Assembly: GCA_029554925.1 (NCBI GenBank)
Contig: JAKPUV010000206.1
Span: 1 to 31,132 of the forward strand
Source: Candidatus Hydrogenedentota bacterium
GTDB lineage: Bacteria > Hydrogenedentota > Hydrogenedentia > Hydrogenedentales > CAITNO01
Direction of reading: 5' to 3'
Length of the DNA stretch: 31,132 nt
Program-made: the position numbers and the translations under genes
Shown here: one piece after another, positions 1 to 8,762 of the stretch
Position numbering within the stretch: position 1 is the first letter of the stretch
Layout of the letters: each line of letters starts with the position of its first letter
Notes under the pieces: model-generated
Told to the model about the DNA's origin: nothing
What the model saw: only the letters and a program-made list of their open reading frames with translations
Databases searched by the model: none

Positions 1-3000
1 ATTGTGGACGCGGACCTCACGCGGCGGGCCGTTTTTGTGGAGAGCGGTTACCGGCTGACCCTGATCAGCGCGGGCACGGGCTCCGGTGCGACCCTGCCCG
101 CCTCGGGGCCGGATCCCGGCATTGTCTACGCCTATCCCGACGGGGATAGTGTGAGCCTGCTCGCCTTGCCGAACGCGGATTCCGTTTTTGTCGGGTGGTC
201 CGGCGATCTTCCCGCGGGCGCGGACCCCGCGGACCCCATACTCGAAATAGTCATGGACCAGAACCGGGTGATTACCGCCATTTTTGACGCGGCGGATCAT
301 GTCCTGACGGTCAACGTTGTGGGGCAGGGCGCCGTGGTCTTGGCAAACCGCATTCAGAAGGGCCCGGGGGTCTTCGGGTTCCTCGACGGGGAGACGGCCA
401 GGCTGGGGGCCGCGCTGACGCCCGGAACGGGGCACGCGTTTCAGGAGTGGACCGGCGACACTGCCGGAGACGCGCTGCTGTTCGACCAGGCCATCTTGAT
501 GGACGGGGACAAGTCGGTGACGGCGGTGTTCTCCGAGCAGTCGGCGGTTCCCGTGACCGTGCTGAGCGCCGACCCCGCAAAGGGAACAACGAGCCCCGCC
601 CCAGGGGACTACGCCTACCGGCCCGGCCAGTTAACGTTTTTTTCCGCGGTGCCCCTTGAGGGGTTTGTGTTTGCGGGATGGAGTCTGGAGACGGACGCGG
701 GCGGCGGGTATGTGGACAGTGGCCGCACGTATGTGACGCCCGTCCTGGCAGAGCCGGTGGGGCCGCATCCCACCCGGGTCACGGCGCATTTTGGGGAGAA
801 CCCCGCCACACTGACCATCTTGGAGCCCGTGGGGGAGGGGCAGACCTACCCGCTGCCGGGGAGCTATGAACTGGCCTCGGGAACCGCCGTCACCCTGACC
901 GCCACCCCGGAGGATGTGTGGGAGTTTCAGGGATGGTACGACGGCGAGGGCACACTGGTTTCCGGCAGCCCCGTCTTTCCCGTCATCCTTGACGGGACCA
1001 TGACGTATCAGGCGCGTTTTTCCATACCCACGTTCACCCTGACCCTGTACACGGCCGGCGCGGGAACGGGCACTCTGGTACCGGCGGGCTCCCCCGACGG
1101 GGAAACCTATGACCTTCCCATCTCCACCGCCGTGACCCTCACGGCCATTCCCGACTCCAACAGCGTGTTCACGGGGTGGAGCGGCGATCTTCCGCCGGGC
1201 ACCGTGCCGGATGTTCCCGTGCTCAACGTGGTCATGAACCAGAACCGGACCATCACCGCGACCTTTGTGCCCGCCGACTTCACCCTGACAGTCAACGTGG
1301 CGGGCACGGCCAACCCGGTGAACGTCACGCCCCCGCCCGGCGTCTATGGTTACCTGGCCGGCCAGACGGCGGTGGTCATCGCGCTGCCCGCGTCGGGCAG
1401 CCCGGCGGCCTTCGACCTGTGGACCGGAAGCGCCATCACCAACAACGCGATTGTCCCGTTGACCATGGACGGCAACAAGGTGATGACGGCGAACTATGTG
1501 GACGACAACGGGTCGAACACCTTCGGGCTCACGGTGACGGCGCCCGGGGGCGACGGGTCCGGGGCCTATTTCCCGCTGAGCCCCGGAAGTTACCGCGTGC
1601 TTTCCAACAGGACCCTCTTCTTCGGGGCCAACCCGAACCCCGGCAGCTTCTTCGGCGGCTGGACGGGCAGCTACGCGGGGGTCAACACGCCGCAGGAGCT
1701 GGCCGTGCGCATGGACCAGGACCGCACGGTCGGCGCGGTGTTCAGCGCGACGGGAACCACGGTGACCGTGGCCCTGTCCGGGCAGGGCGATGTCTTCCCG
1801 CGGCCGGGCGTCTATGCCTTCGCCGACGGGCTGGTGGTTCCCTTCACCGGCCAGCGCATCAACTCCACCTGGGTGTTCGACAGCTGGCAGGACGCCGTCG
1901 GCGGCGTCTATGCCACCACGTCCACCTACAACCTCACGGTGGATGCGGACATGCCCGGCATGTTCATCACCGGCGTTTTCGCGGAGGACTCCGAGGCGCC
2001 CGTGCTGGCCTGCGGGGGCGACCGGACCCTGGAGCCGAACGGGGCCTGCGAGTGGATTGTGCCCGACTACACGGGGGACATCACCGTCACGGACGACTAC
2101 GGCCCGATTTTCCTGGGCCAAGCCCCTTTAGCAGGTACGGTGATCGCCGGGCCCACGCTCGTTGTGATCACGGCCCGCGACGCCAGCACCCTCAGTCCGA
2201 ACAGCACCTGCTCCTTTCTTGTCAACCCGGTTGACACGGCCGGGTTCTGCACGCAGCCGGTCTTTGGCGTGGACCAGGACGGGGACCAGGACATCAGCCT
2301 GACGGAGCTGATGCGGATCATCCAGTTCTACAACACCCCGGGCGGCGCCTATTCCTGCACGGAAAGCGCGACCGAGGACGGCTATCAGCCGGGCGCCGGG
2401 GACACCTCCTGCGCGCCGAACGCGGCCGATCTCGACGGCGACTTCTCCATCACGCTCTCCGAGCTTCTCCGCATCGTGCAGTTCTACAACGCGGGCGGCT
2501 ACTTCTACTGCGGCGTCCTCTCGCCCGACGGCGACGGCTTCTGCGCGGGGCAGGCCTCCGGGGTGCGGCTGGTCCACGCCGCGTTTGAAACCCCCTCCGT
2601 GGACCTGTGCGCCAACGGCCTGAAGGTGCTCTCCGACCTGTCCTACGGGCAGGTGACGGCTGCCCTCGGGTTCCCGGAGAACGCCTATGACCTCGGGCTG
2701 GTGCCCGCGGGTGGGGACTGCGCGGACACCCCCGTCATCGCGATGCAGCAGGATTTCTGGGCGGGCTCCGACCAGACGCTGGTCGTTGCGGGGCCGTCGG
2801 CCGACCTGTCTTGGTTTGTGTTTTCCGATGACGCCGTGGAACCCGCGCCCGGCAACGCCCGCGTGCGCGTCATCCATGTGAATCACGCGCTGGAGACGGT
2901 GGACTGCGGCGCCGTCACGCCCGGTCCGGTCCTCTTCGCGGACGACATTTCCTACGGCGAGCAGCGCGACGCCGTGGAGGTGTCCGCGGGCGACTACACG

Positions 3001-3138
3001 CTTGCCATCACCACGTCCGACGGCCTGACCACCCTGCTGGGCGGGCTGGCGATCACCCTGGAGGACGGGATTAACTACAGTCTGGTGCTGGGAGGCAACG
3101 GCATTCCCGGATTCCAGCCCGTGATCCTCGCGAAATAG
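1..3138 (+). CDS. Large surface/secreted protein with divergent InlB-type repeats, EF-hand pair and DUF4397 (5' partial)
   Basis: The reading frame is open at the left edge. Its first residues (DADLTRRAVF) look like the end of another repeat unit, so the N-terminus and any signal peptide lie upstream. Eight more repeats of roughly 75-90 residues fill about residues 12-658. Each has a GWSGD/EWTGD-like turn followed by a MDxxxxVTAxF strand, as in divergent InlB B-repeats (bacterial Ig-like beta folds). A HYR-like segment starts near residue 660 (SEAPVLACGGD). Two EF-hand/dockerin-like loops follow near 757 (DQDGDQDISLTELMRI) and 810 (DLDGDFSITLSELLRI), each ending in QFYN; they probably bind calcium. 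A DUF4397-like domain (VRLVHAAFETPSVDL) starts near 853 and a second strand set follows. Cysteines are concentrated in the C-terminal third. The likely role is cell-surface adhesion or matrix, inferred from architecture. The function is unproven. Confidence 0.8.
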   Translation: MVDADLTRRAVFVESGYRLTLISAGTGSGATLPASGPDPGIVYAYPDGDSVSLLALPNADSVFVGWSGDLPAGADPADPILEIVMDQNRVITAIFDAADHVLTVNVVGQGAVVLANRIQKGPGVFGFLDGETARLGAALTPGTGHAFQEWTGDTAGDALLFDQAILMDGDKSVTAVFSEQSAVPVTVLSADPAKGTTSPAPGDYAYRPGQLTFFSAVPLEGFVFAGWSLETDAGGGYVDSGRTYVTPVLAEPVGPHPTRVTAHFGENPATLTILEPVGEGQTYPLPGSYELASGTAVTLTATPEDVWEFQGWYDGEGTLVSGSPVFPVILDGTMTYQARFSIPTFTLTLYTAGAGTGTLVPAGSPDGETYDLPISTAVTLTAIPDSNSVFTGWSGDLPPGTVPDVPVLNVVMNQNRTITATFVPADFTLTVNVAGTANPVNVTPPPGVYGYLAGQTAVVIALPASGSPAAFDLWTGSAITNNAIVPLTMDGNKVMTANYVDDNGSNTFGLTVTAPGGDGSGAYFPLSPGSYRVLSNRTLFFGANPNPGSFFGGWTGSYAGVNTPQELAVRMDQDRTVGAVFSATGTTVTVALSGQGDVFPRPGVYAFADGLVVPFTGQRINSTWVFDSWQDAVGGVYATTSTYNLTVDADMPGMFITGVFAEDSEAPVLACGGDRTLEPNGACEWIVPDYTGDITVTDDYGPIFLGQAPLAGTVIAGPTLVVITARDASTLSPNSTCSFLVNPVDTAGFCTQPVFGVDQDGDQDISLTELMRIIQFYNTPGGAYSCTESATEDGYQPGAGDTSCAPNAADLDGDFSITLSELLRIVQFYNAGGYFYCGVLSPDGDGFCAGQASGVRLVHAAFETPSVDLCANGLKVLSDLSYGQVTAALGFPENAYDLGLVPAGGDCADTPVIAMQQDFWAGSDQTLVVAGPSADLSWFVFSDDAVEPAPGNARVRVIHVNHALETVDCGAVTPGPVLFADDISYGEQRDAVEVSAGDYTLAITTSDGLTTLLGGLAITLEDGINYSLVLGGNGIPGFQPVILAK

Positions 3139-3154
3139 CCCCTCTGAAACGCCG

Positions 3155-3187
3155 CGGCGGCGGGGTCCGGTCCGGACCCCGCCGCCG
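3155..3187. terminator. Shared intrinsic terminator between convergent genes
   Basis: A perfect 16-bp inverted repeat with a single central T (3155-3170 against 3172-3187) is followed on the plus strand by TTTCTCTT. It lies 16 bp after the stop of the repeat protein and 17 bp beyond the metF stop on the other strand. It therefore probably ends both transcripts, with the better T-tract for the plus-strand gene. Confidence 0.75.
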
Positions 3188-3204
3188 TTTCTCTTGGGGG
3201 AGAC

Positions 3205-4098
3205 TCATTCCACGGGGGTGAAGAGCGCCAGGGCCCGGCAGATGAGCAGCGCGGCGCGGGACTTGTTCAGCACGTAGAAGTGCATGCCCGGCGCGCCGCC
3301 GGCAATCAGCTCCTCCGCCTGCCGCGCGGCGTGGTACACGCCGACGGCATACTGCCCCTCCTCGTCGTCCTGGTGCACCTCCAGCCGCCGCAGGAGGCGT
3401 CCGGGCAGGTGCGCGCCGCACATGGCGGTCAGCCGGCGGATCTGCGCCAGGTTCGTTACGGGGAGGATGCCCGGCACGATCGGCGCCGAAATGCCCGCGT
3501 CCGCGCACCGGTCACGGAAGCGGAAATAGTCCTGGTTGTCGAAAAAGAGCTGCGTCACCACCACGTCCGCGCCCGCGTCCACCTTCCGCTTCAGGTGCTC
3601 GATGTCCGCCGCCACGGACGGCGACTCCGGATGGGTTTCCGGGTAGCCCGCCACCAGCACGGCCAGGGCGGGGAACTCCGCGCGGATCAGCTCCACGAGG
3701 TCGGACGCGTGGCGGAACTCCGAAGGCTCCTCCGCCCCCGGCGCGTCTTTGGGCGGGTCGCCGCGCAGGGCCACGACGCCGGAGACCCCCAGGTCCAGCG
3801 CGGAGCGGATGTACGCCCGGATGCCGTCGCGCGAGGCTCCCGAACAGGTGAGATGCGAGACGACCGGCATCTGCGGGTGCCGCTCGCGGATGGCGCGGAG
3901 CACGTCCAGGGTGCGGTCCCGCGTGGACCCGCCCGCCCCGTAGGTGCAGGTGATGAAGGAGGGCTTGCAACGCACCAGCTCTTGGAGCTGGTCGAAGAGG
4001 CTCTCCATCCCCTCCGGGGTCTTCGGGGGAAACAGTTCAAAGGACACGGCCGGACGGCCCTGCCCGTAGAGGGAACGGATGTCAAAAGCGGTGTCCAT
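3205..4098 (-). CDS. metF: 5,10-methylenetetrahydrofolate reductase
   Basis: A complete 297-residue protein, matching the usual bacterial MetF length of about 295. MetF is a cytosolic FAD enzyme that reduces 5,10-methylene-THF to 5-methyl-THF for methionine synthesis. Family landmarks are visible: SFELFPPKTPE near residue 20 (with the catalytic Glu), TYGAGGSTRDRT near 92, VVALRGDPPKD near 150, and TQLFFDNQDYFRFRDR around 220. The ATG at 4098 is preceded by a weak purine-rich site (GGGAAA). The gene is monocistronic, divergent from the GntP-type permease and convergent with the repeat protein. A promoter candidate lies at 4133-4162. No SAM-riboswitch-sized leader fits, because the predicted 5' UTR is only about 30 nt. 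Confidence 0.95.
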   Translation of the reverse strand: MDTAFDIRSLYGQGRPAVSFELFPPKTPEGMESLFDQLQELVRCKPSFITCTYGAGGSTRDRTLDVLRAIRERHPQMPVVSHLTCSGASRDGIRAYIRSALDLGVSGVVALRGDPPKDAPGAEEPSEFRHASDLVELIRAEFPALAVLVAGYPETHPESPSVAADIEHLKRKVDAGADVVVTQLFFDNQDYFRFRDRCADAGISAPIVPGILPVTNLAQIRRLTAMCGAHLPGRLLRRLEVHQDDEEGQYAVGVYHAARQAEELIAGGAPGMHFYVLNKSRAALLICRALALFTPVE

Positions 4099-4132
4099 GA
4101 GATTTCCCGGCGTGCCTTATGCACTCCCGCCT

Positions 4133-4162
4133 ATTTTAGGGACCGGCGGCCGCGGGGGTCAA
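4133..4162 (-). promoter_or_regulatory. Candidate sigma-70 promoter of metF
   Basis: Read on the minus strand, TTGACC (4162-4157) and TAAAAT (4138-4133) are separated by 18 bp. This places transcription start about 28 nt before the metF ATG. Confidence 0.55.
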
Positions 4163-4214
4163 GGCGGCCCCGCGCGTTTTCGGGCGCGGCCGGGCACCCT
4201 TTCGGACGCCGCGC

Positions 4215-4243
4215 TTGAACGCCGCCTTCCGGGCGGCAATAAT
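4215..4243 (+). promoter_or_regulatory. Candidate promoter of the GntP-type permease with palindromic spacer
   Basis: TTGAAC (4215-4220) and AATAAT (4238-4243) are 17 bp apart. The spacer itself is an inverted repeat, GCCGCC-TTCCG-GGCGGC (4221-4237). A dyad between -35 and -10 is a plausible operator for a repressor. The regulator is not identified. Confidence 0.5.
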
Positions 4244-4323
4244 GGGGGCTGCTGCGGCGCCCCCGCGGCACGCGCCGCTCCGGGGCGTCGCCGGAGGTGT
4301 CCGGAAAAGGGCAGGGTAACGCC

Positions 4324-5658
4324 ATGGGCCTCATCGTGTCGCTGGTCGTGTCCGTGCTGTTCATCGTGCTGGCCACGGTGAAGGGGAAACTGCACCCCTT
4401 CCTGGCGCTGCTGGTGGCGGCGTTCGGGTTCGGGATCGCGGCGGGCATGCCGCTGAAGGACCTGGTCAAGTCGGTGAACACGGGATTCGGCGACACCATC
4501 GGCAACATCGGCATCGTCATTCTGGCAGGCTGCATCATCGGCACCTTTCTGGAGAAGTCCGGCGGGGCCTACCGCATCGCGGCGGCGGCGCTGCGCGTCA
4601 CGGGGCGGCGCAATGTGCCCCTGGCCATGGCCGCCGTGGGCTATGTCGTTTCCATCCCCGTGTTCTGCGATTCCGGGTTTGTGCTGCTTTCCCCGCTGGG
4701 CCGGGCGCTGTCGCGGAAGGCCGGGGTGCCCCTGGCGGCCTGCGCCGTGGCGCTGGCCATGGGGCTCTACGCCACCCACACCATGGTGCCGCCGACCCCC
4801 GGTCCCGTGGGGGCGGCGGGGGTGCTGGGCGCGGACCTGGGCCTGGTAATCCTCTGGGGCATGGGCGTGGGGCTGGTCGCGGCGCTGGCGGGGTGGCTCT
4901 TCGCCGTGAAGGCGGCCGGGAGGGTGGTGTTGGAGGCGGACATTCCCGAAGCCGCCCCCGCGCCGGAGGAGGGAGGAACCCCCTCCACGCCGAAGGCGCT
5001 GGCGCCGATCCTGCTGCCCCTCGCGCTGATCGTGCTGCGCTCCATCGCAGAGCTGCCGGCGAAGCCCCTGGGGGAAGGGCAGGCCGCCGTGCTGCTGTCC
5101 TTTCTGGGGCAGCCCGCCGTGGCCCTGCTGCTCGGGGCCTTTCTTTCGTTCCTGCTTCCGGCGAAATTCGACCGCGCCATGCTGTCCACGACCGGCTGGG
5201 TGGGCGAGGCCATGACGGCGGCGGCCATCATCATCGTCATCACCGGCGCGGGCGGCGCTTTTGGCAAGGTGCTCCAGAACTCCGGCATCGCCGACGTCAT
5301 CGGCTCGACGCTCCAGGGGCGGGAGGGTGTCGGCATCCTGCTGCCCGTGCTCATCGCGGCGGCGCTGAAGACCGCCCAGGGCTCGTCCACCGTGGCGCTG
5401 GTCACGACGGCGGGGCTGATGCTGCCGCTGCTGGCCCCGCTGGGGCTGGAGGGGGCCACGGCCCGCGCGCTCGTGGTGGTCGCCATCGGCGCGGGGTCCA
5501 TGATGGTCTCCCACGCCAACGACAGCTTCTTCTGGGTGGTCACCCAGTTCTCCGGCATGACGGTGAACCAGGGCTACCGCCTCCAGAGCCTGGGGTCGCT
5601 GGTGACGGGCCTCGCCGCCGCGGCAACCGTCTGGGCGGCCGCCGCCGTGGTCCTGTAG
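4324..5658 (+). CDS. GntP-family gluconate/organic acid:H+ symporter
   Basis: Inner-membrane permease of the GntP family, which takes up gluconate or related sugar acids and hydroxy acids with protons. From the ATG at 4324 it has 444 residues, close to typical GntP proteins. An in-frame GTG at 4297 would add nine polar residues; the ATG is preferred for its hydrophobic start and upstream AGGG. Many hydrophobic helices are visible. Family-typical segments include GFGDTIGNIGIVILAG near residue 58, a YVVSIPVFCDSGFVLL stretch near 111, THTMVPPTPGPVGAAG near 152, and a closing SHANDSFFWVV near 397. The substrate cannot be fixed from sequence. Pectin genes nearby make a uronate- or aldonate-type acid plausible. 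Its stop is 9 bp from that of the convergent radical SAM gene, with no hairpin between them. Confidence 0.88.
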   Translation: MGLIVSLVVSVLFIVLATVKGKLHPFLALLVAAFGFGIAAGMPLKDLVKSVNTGFGDTIGNIGIVILAGCIIGTFLEKSGGAYRIAAAALRVTGRRNVPLAMAAVGYVVSIPVFCDSGFVLLSPLGRALSRKAGVPLAACAVALAMGLYATHTMVPPTPGPVGAAGVLGADLGLVILWGMGVGLVAALAGWLFAVKAAGRVVLEADIPEAAPAPEEGGTPSTPKALAPILLPLALIVLRSIAELPAKPLGEGQAAVLLSFLGQPAVALLLGAFLSFLLPAKFDRAMLSTTGWVGEAMTAAAIIIVITGAGGAFGKVLQNSGIADVIGSTLQGREGVGILLPVLIAAALKTAQGSSTVALVTTAGLMLPLLAPLGLEGATARALVVVAIGAGSMMVSHANDSFFWVVTQFSGMTVNQGYRLQSLGSLVTGLAAAATVWAAAAVVL

Positions 5659-5667
5659 GAGCGCCGG

Positions 5668-7116
5668 TCAGAGCAGGAAGCGGACGGAGTCGAGGCCGAT
5701 GCGGATGAAGGCCATGGGGGTCCACGGGATGGCCTGGGGGAAGATGCGCGTGGAGATGCGGTAGGCCGTGTAGGTGTGGCCCAGGTACCGTGCGAGGGTC
5801 ATGGGGAAGGGGCCCCGGATCATCGCGCGGACAACGGGGGCGGCCCATCCCGGCGCCATGGTGTACAGGGGGCCGAGATAGCAGGCGCGGAGCTGCACTT
5901 CGCGCTCGCGCGGCGTGAAACAGGACAGCTCGGTGGCCTCGTGGAAGCGGGCGCTCTTTGCCCCGGACTCCGGGAGCCACCCCTTCTTGACGCACTCGCG
6001 CCAGATGTCGGTGCCCGTGTAGGGGGTGCACAGGGCGAAGATGGGCGCCGAGGGCTGGAGGTCGCGGACGAAATCGAGGGACTGGAAGTCGTCCTCAAGC
6101 GTGCCGCCGGGGATGCCCAGCATGGTGCAGGCGTAGGTGGTGATGTGGTACTTCTCCGCGATGGCGAAGGACTCGCGCACCAGTTTGTCCGTGAGGTTGC
6201 GCCGCAGCACGACGTTGCGCAGGGTCTCGTCGCCCGACTCAACGGACATGCCGATGGACTGGCACCCGGCCCCTGCCAGCAGGCGGGCCGTCTCCTCGGT
6301 GAGCGTGTTGGACCGCATGAGGCAGTAGAAGGGCACGCCGATCCGCCGGGGGTATTTCTCCGCGAACTCCAGCAGCCAGTCGTCCACGCGGTGGGCGAAG
6401 GTGTCGTCGGCGAAGCGGACCAGCCGCAGCGGGGGGAACTCGCGGCGCACCTGGTCAATCTCGTCCAGCACGTTGTCCACCGACCGCCGCCGGAGCACGG
6501 GGCCGCACTGCTTGAACATGCGGTTGAACGCGTGGTTGAAGCAGTACGAGCAGTTGTAGGGGCAGCCGCGCCCGGTGATGAAGGACCGCAGACCCGAGGT
6601 GCGGCAGTAGGGCATGGCCTCGTAGAAGGCCGCCCGCTCGGGGAACGGGAACCGGTCAAGGTCGTGCGAGAGCACCCGTTTCACGGGCTCCTTCGCGCCC
6701 CGCGGCACGAGGTTCGGGATGTCGTCAAAGGACGCGCCCGCCTCCAGCCGCGCAAGCAGCTCGGGCAGCGCCTCGTCGCCGTCGCCCTGGCAGATGGCGT
6801 CGAGGCCCATTTCCTCCAGCACATTCGGGGAAAAGGTGGGATGCGGCCCGCCCATCACCCGGAAGGGCGGCTTCGGCCACTCCTTCGCCGCCGCCAGAAT
6901 CTCCCGGTCCGCCGCCCGGAACATCGCGAGGTCGGCCGTGGAGGTGCTGTAGGCCACCACGTCGGGGCGGAAAGCCGCCGCCATGCGGCCCACGCGGTGG
7001 CGCCGCAGGATGGCGAGGCGGGTGTCGTGCCCCGCGCGGCGGCACGCCCCGATGAGCATCAGCACGCCCAGCGGCTCCATCAGAAAGGGGGTGGAGGAGA
7101 CGAACAGCACCTTCAT
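5668..7116 (-). CDS. B12-binding domain radical SAM protein (second gene of pair)
   Basis: A 482-residue protein. Residues 1-130 form a cobalamin-binding Rossmann-type region typical of class B radical SAM methylases and cyclases (PLGVLMLIGACRRAGHD, then VMGGPHPTF near 88). The classic DxHxxG cobalt ligand is not seen, as in many of this class. The radical SAM core follows, with the CxxxCxxC motif at C185, C189 and C192 (GCPYNCSYCFNH) binding the 4Fe-4S cluster. SVESGDETLR and GIPGGTLEDD are typical of the barrel. Residues beyond about 400 form a basic, partly hydrophobic tail. The start codon overlaps the stop of the upstream gene by 4 bp (ATGA), so the two are translationally coupled. The substrate is unknown. 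B12-radical SAM enzymes commonly methylate or rearrange unactivated carbons of lipids, cofactors or natural products. Confidence 0.87.
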   Translation of the reverse strand: MKVLFVSSTPFLMEPLGVLMLIGACRRAGHDTRLAILRRHRVGRMAAAFRPDVVAYSTSTADLAMFRAADREILAAAKEWPKPPFRVMGGPHPTFSPNVLEEMGLDAICQGDGDEALPELLARLEAGASFDDIPNLVPRGAKEPVKRVLSHDLDRFPFPERAAFYEAMPYCRTSGLRSFITGRGCPYNCSYCFNHAFNRMFKQCGPVLRRRSVDNVLDEIDQVRREFPPLRLVRFADDTFAHRVDDWLLEFAEKYPRRIGVPFYCLMRSNTLTEETARLLAGAGCQSIGMSVESGDETLRNVVLRRNLTDKLVRESFAIAEKYHITTYACTMLGIPGGTLEDDFQSLDFVRDLQPSAPIFALCTPYTGTDIWRECVKKGWLPESGAKSARFHEATELSCFTPREREVQLRACYLGPLYTMAPGWAAPVVRAMIRGPFPMTLARYLGHTYTAYRISTRIFPQAIPWTPMAFIRIGLDSVRFLL

Positions 7117-8606
7117 GGTGTTTTTCCGGAGGGTGGGGGCGCGGCCGTGTCCGCGGCCGGGGCACAGCCCCCCGTGTCGGGACAGGCGGCGGCGGACGGC
7201 AGCAGTCCCTTGGTCGCCCGGTACAGCAGGATGGGCAGGAAGGCCGGCAGCAGCCAGGGCTGGGGATGGCTGCGCGCGAGGCGCGCCAGCCGCCTCGGAT
7301 TCGCGTAGAACTGCCGAAGCGCGCGCCGCTGATAATGAAAGAGTGTCTCGTCGGGCAGGTCCGTCAGGTTGACGCGCATGCCCGAGATGTCCATGTTGTC
7401 ATAGCGCAGCCGCGCCAGCTTTTCGGGGTGCTCCCGCTTCACGATGTCGTGAAGCGCCGTGCCGGGGAACGGGGTGACGGTGTAGAACGACGCCGTGTGG
7501 AACGGCGACGCGCAGGCCGTGGAGATCGTCAGGCGCAGTTCCTCCTCCGTCTCCGTGGGGAAGCCCAGCATGCAGAAGAGGTTGCTGTACACCCGCCGCG
7601 CGGTCATGCGCTCCCCCGCCGCCATGAGCATCTCCACGCGCATGTTCTTGCCCGTGTATTTCTGCAGCCGGGGGGACGCCGTGTCCATCGCCACGCTGCA
7701 CTGGTACATGCCCGCGCCGACCAGCGCGTCTATGACCGCGTCGTCGAGCAGGTCGGCCCGAATGCCGTAGGGGAAGGCCATGCGGGGCCGAAACCCGCAC
7801 CGCGCCGCCAGGTCGCAGAAATCTGTCACGCGGCGCGGGTAAAAGTTGAAGTTGTCGTCCAGGAACTCGAAATCATTGATCCCGTAGGTCTTGGACAGGT
7901 GGGACATTTCCTCCAGGATGCGCTCCGGCGAGTTGACCCGGATGCTCCTCCCGAAGGTCTTGTGGCACCAGATGCACCCGTAGGGGCAGCCCCGGCTGCT
8001 GTTCAGCGAGGCGTAGCGGCGGCGGAACACGGGGGCGATGGACTGCGCCCGCCAGTACGCCGGCAGGTCAATCAGGTCATAGGCCGGCATCGGCAGGGCG
8101 TCCAGGTCCTCCACCTGCTCCACCGGGCCGGGGTTCACCACCACCTCCCCGTTCGCGTCGCGCCAGATCACGCCGGGGATCCCGCCGAAGTCCCGGCCGC
8201 CCTCCCTCCAGGCCTGAAGCACCGTCTTCGTGGCGAGTTCGCCCTCGCCGGGCACCACCACGTCCACGTCCGCCTCCGCCATCACGGCCTCTTTGGCCGA
8301 GGAGGCGTGCGGGCCGCCCGCGAGGATCAGGGCGTTGGGCAGCGCCGCCCGCGTGAGGCGGACCGCCTCGGGAAGGAGGTAGGAGGCCGTGGTCAGCAGG
8401 GAAAAACCGACCGCATCGGCCCCGAACGCCGCCGCACGGCGGACAATCTCCGCCGGGGGGCAGTTCTCCAGGCGCTGGTTGACGATCATCGGCTCGGCGG
8501 ACAACTCGCGGCGCAGGTAGGCCGCGAGGGACATCACGCCCATCGGCGGGGTGACCAGGGGGAAGACCCGGGTGTGATAGCCGATATTTGCCAGAAACAC
8601 CTTCAA
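7113..8606 (-). CDS. B12-binding domain radical SAM protein (first gene of pair)
   Basis: A 497-residue protein of the same superfamily as its downstream partner. The start is a TTG at 8606 (MKVFLANIGY), chosen because it mirrors the partner's MKVLFVSS start and has AAGG upstream. The cobalamin-binding region covers about residues 1-150 (TPPMGVMSLAAYLR near 19, ILAGGPHASS near 94, VVPGEGE near 117). The radical SAM CxxxCxxC is C207, C211 and C214 (GCPYGCIWCHK). An FLDDNFNFYPRR segment near 249 and CMLGFPTETEEE near 348 continue the barrel. The last 30 residues are Pro/Ala-rich and probably disordered. The two genes form a clear two-gene operon. The upstream gap (8607-8762) contains a small dyad GGTATGATACC at 8646-8656 that overlaps a possible TATCAT -10, but no convincing -35. 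Confidence 0.87.
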   Translation of the reverse strand: MKVFLANIGYHTRVFPLVTPPMGVMSLAAYLRRELSAEPMIVNQRLENCPPAEIVRRAAAFGADAVGFSLLTTASYLLPEAVRLTRAALPNALILAGGPHASSAKEAVMAEADVDVVVPGEGELATKTVLQAWREGGRDFGGIPGVIWRDANGEVVVNPGPVEQVEDLDALPMPAYDLIDLPAYWRAQSIAPVFRRRYASLNSSRGCPYGCIWCHKTFGRSIRVNSPERILEEMSHLSKTYGINDFEFLDDNFNFYPRRVTDFCDLAARCGFRPRMAFPYGIRADLLDDAVIDALVGAGMYQCSVAMDTASPRLQKYTGKNMRVEMLMAAGERMTARRVYSNLFCMLGFPTETEEELRLTISTACASPFHTASFYTVTPFPGTALHDIVKREHPEKLARLRYDNMDISGMRVNLTDLPDETLFHYQRRALRQFYANPRRLARLARSHPQPWLLPAFLPILLYRATKGLLPSAAACPDTGGCAPAADTAAPPPSGKTP

Positions 8607-8710
8607 CCAGTCCGCCTTTCACCGGTCCTCGCCGCCAGGCCCCGGGTATGATACCACAGGGCTCCGGAGAACATTCCCCGGGGCCGGCCGCGATACGGCC
8701 AGCAAACGCG

Positions 8711-8738
8711 CGTCCCCCCGCGGCGGCGCGGGGGGACG
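8711..8738 (-). terminator. Hairpin downstream of the rhaT-like gene
   Basis: An 11-bp perfect stem (8711-8721 against 8728-8738) with a 6-nt loop lies 24 bp past the stop of the symporter gene. On the minus strand it is followed by CGCGTTTGCT, a poor U-tract. It is probably a terminator, but efficiency is uncertain. Confidence 0.5.
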
Positions 8739-8762
8739 GAAAAGCGTTGTTGCCGGTTCGGT

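Noticed and set aside
4099..4214. SAM-type riboswitch before metF
   Set aside because: The predicted transcription start leaves a leader of only about 28 nt, too short for a known SAM aptamer, and no matching fold was seen.
4159..5514. A 451-codon minus-strand frame opposite the GntP-type permease
   Set aside because: Arg/Gly/His-rich low-complexity shadow of the real membrane protein. Similar shadows opposite the repeat protein (631-2121) and the GH116-like gene (24395-25618) were rejected for the same reason.
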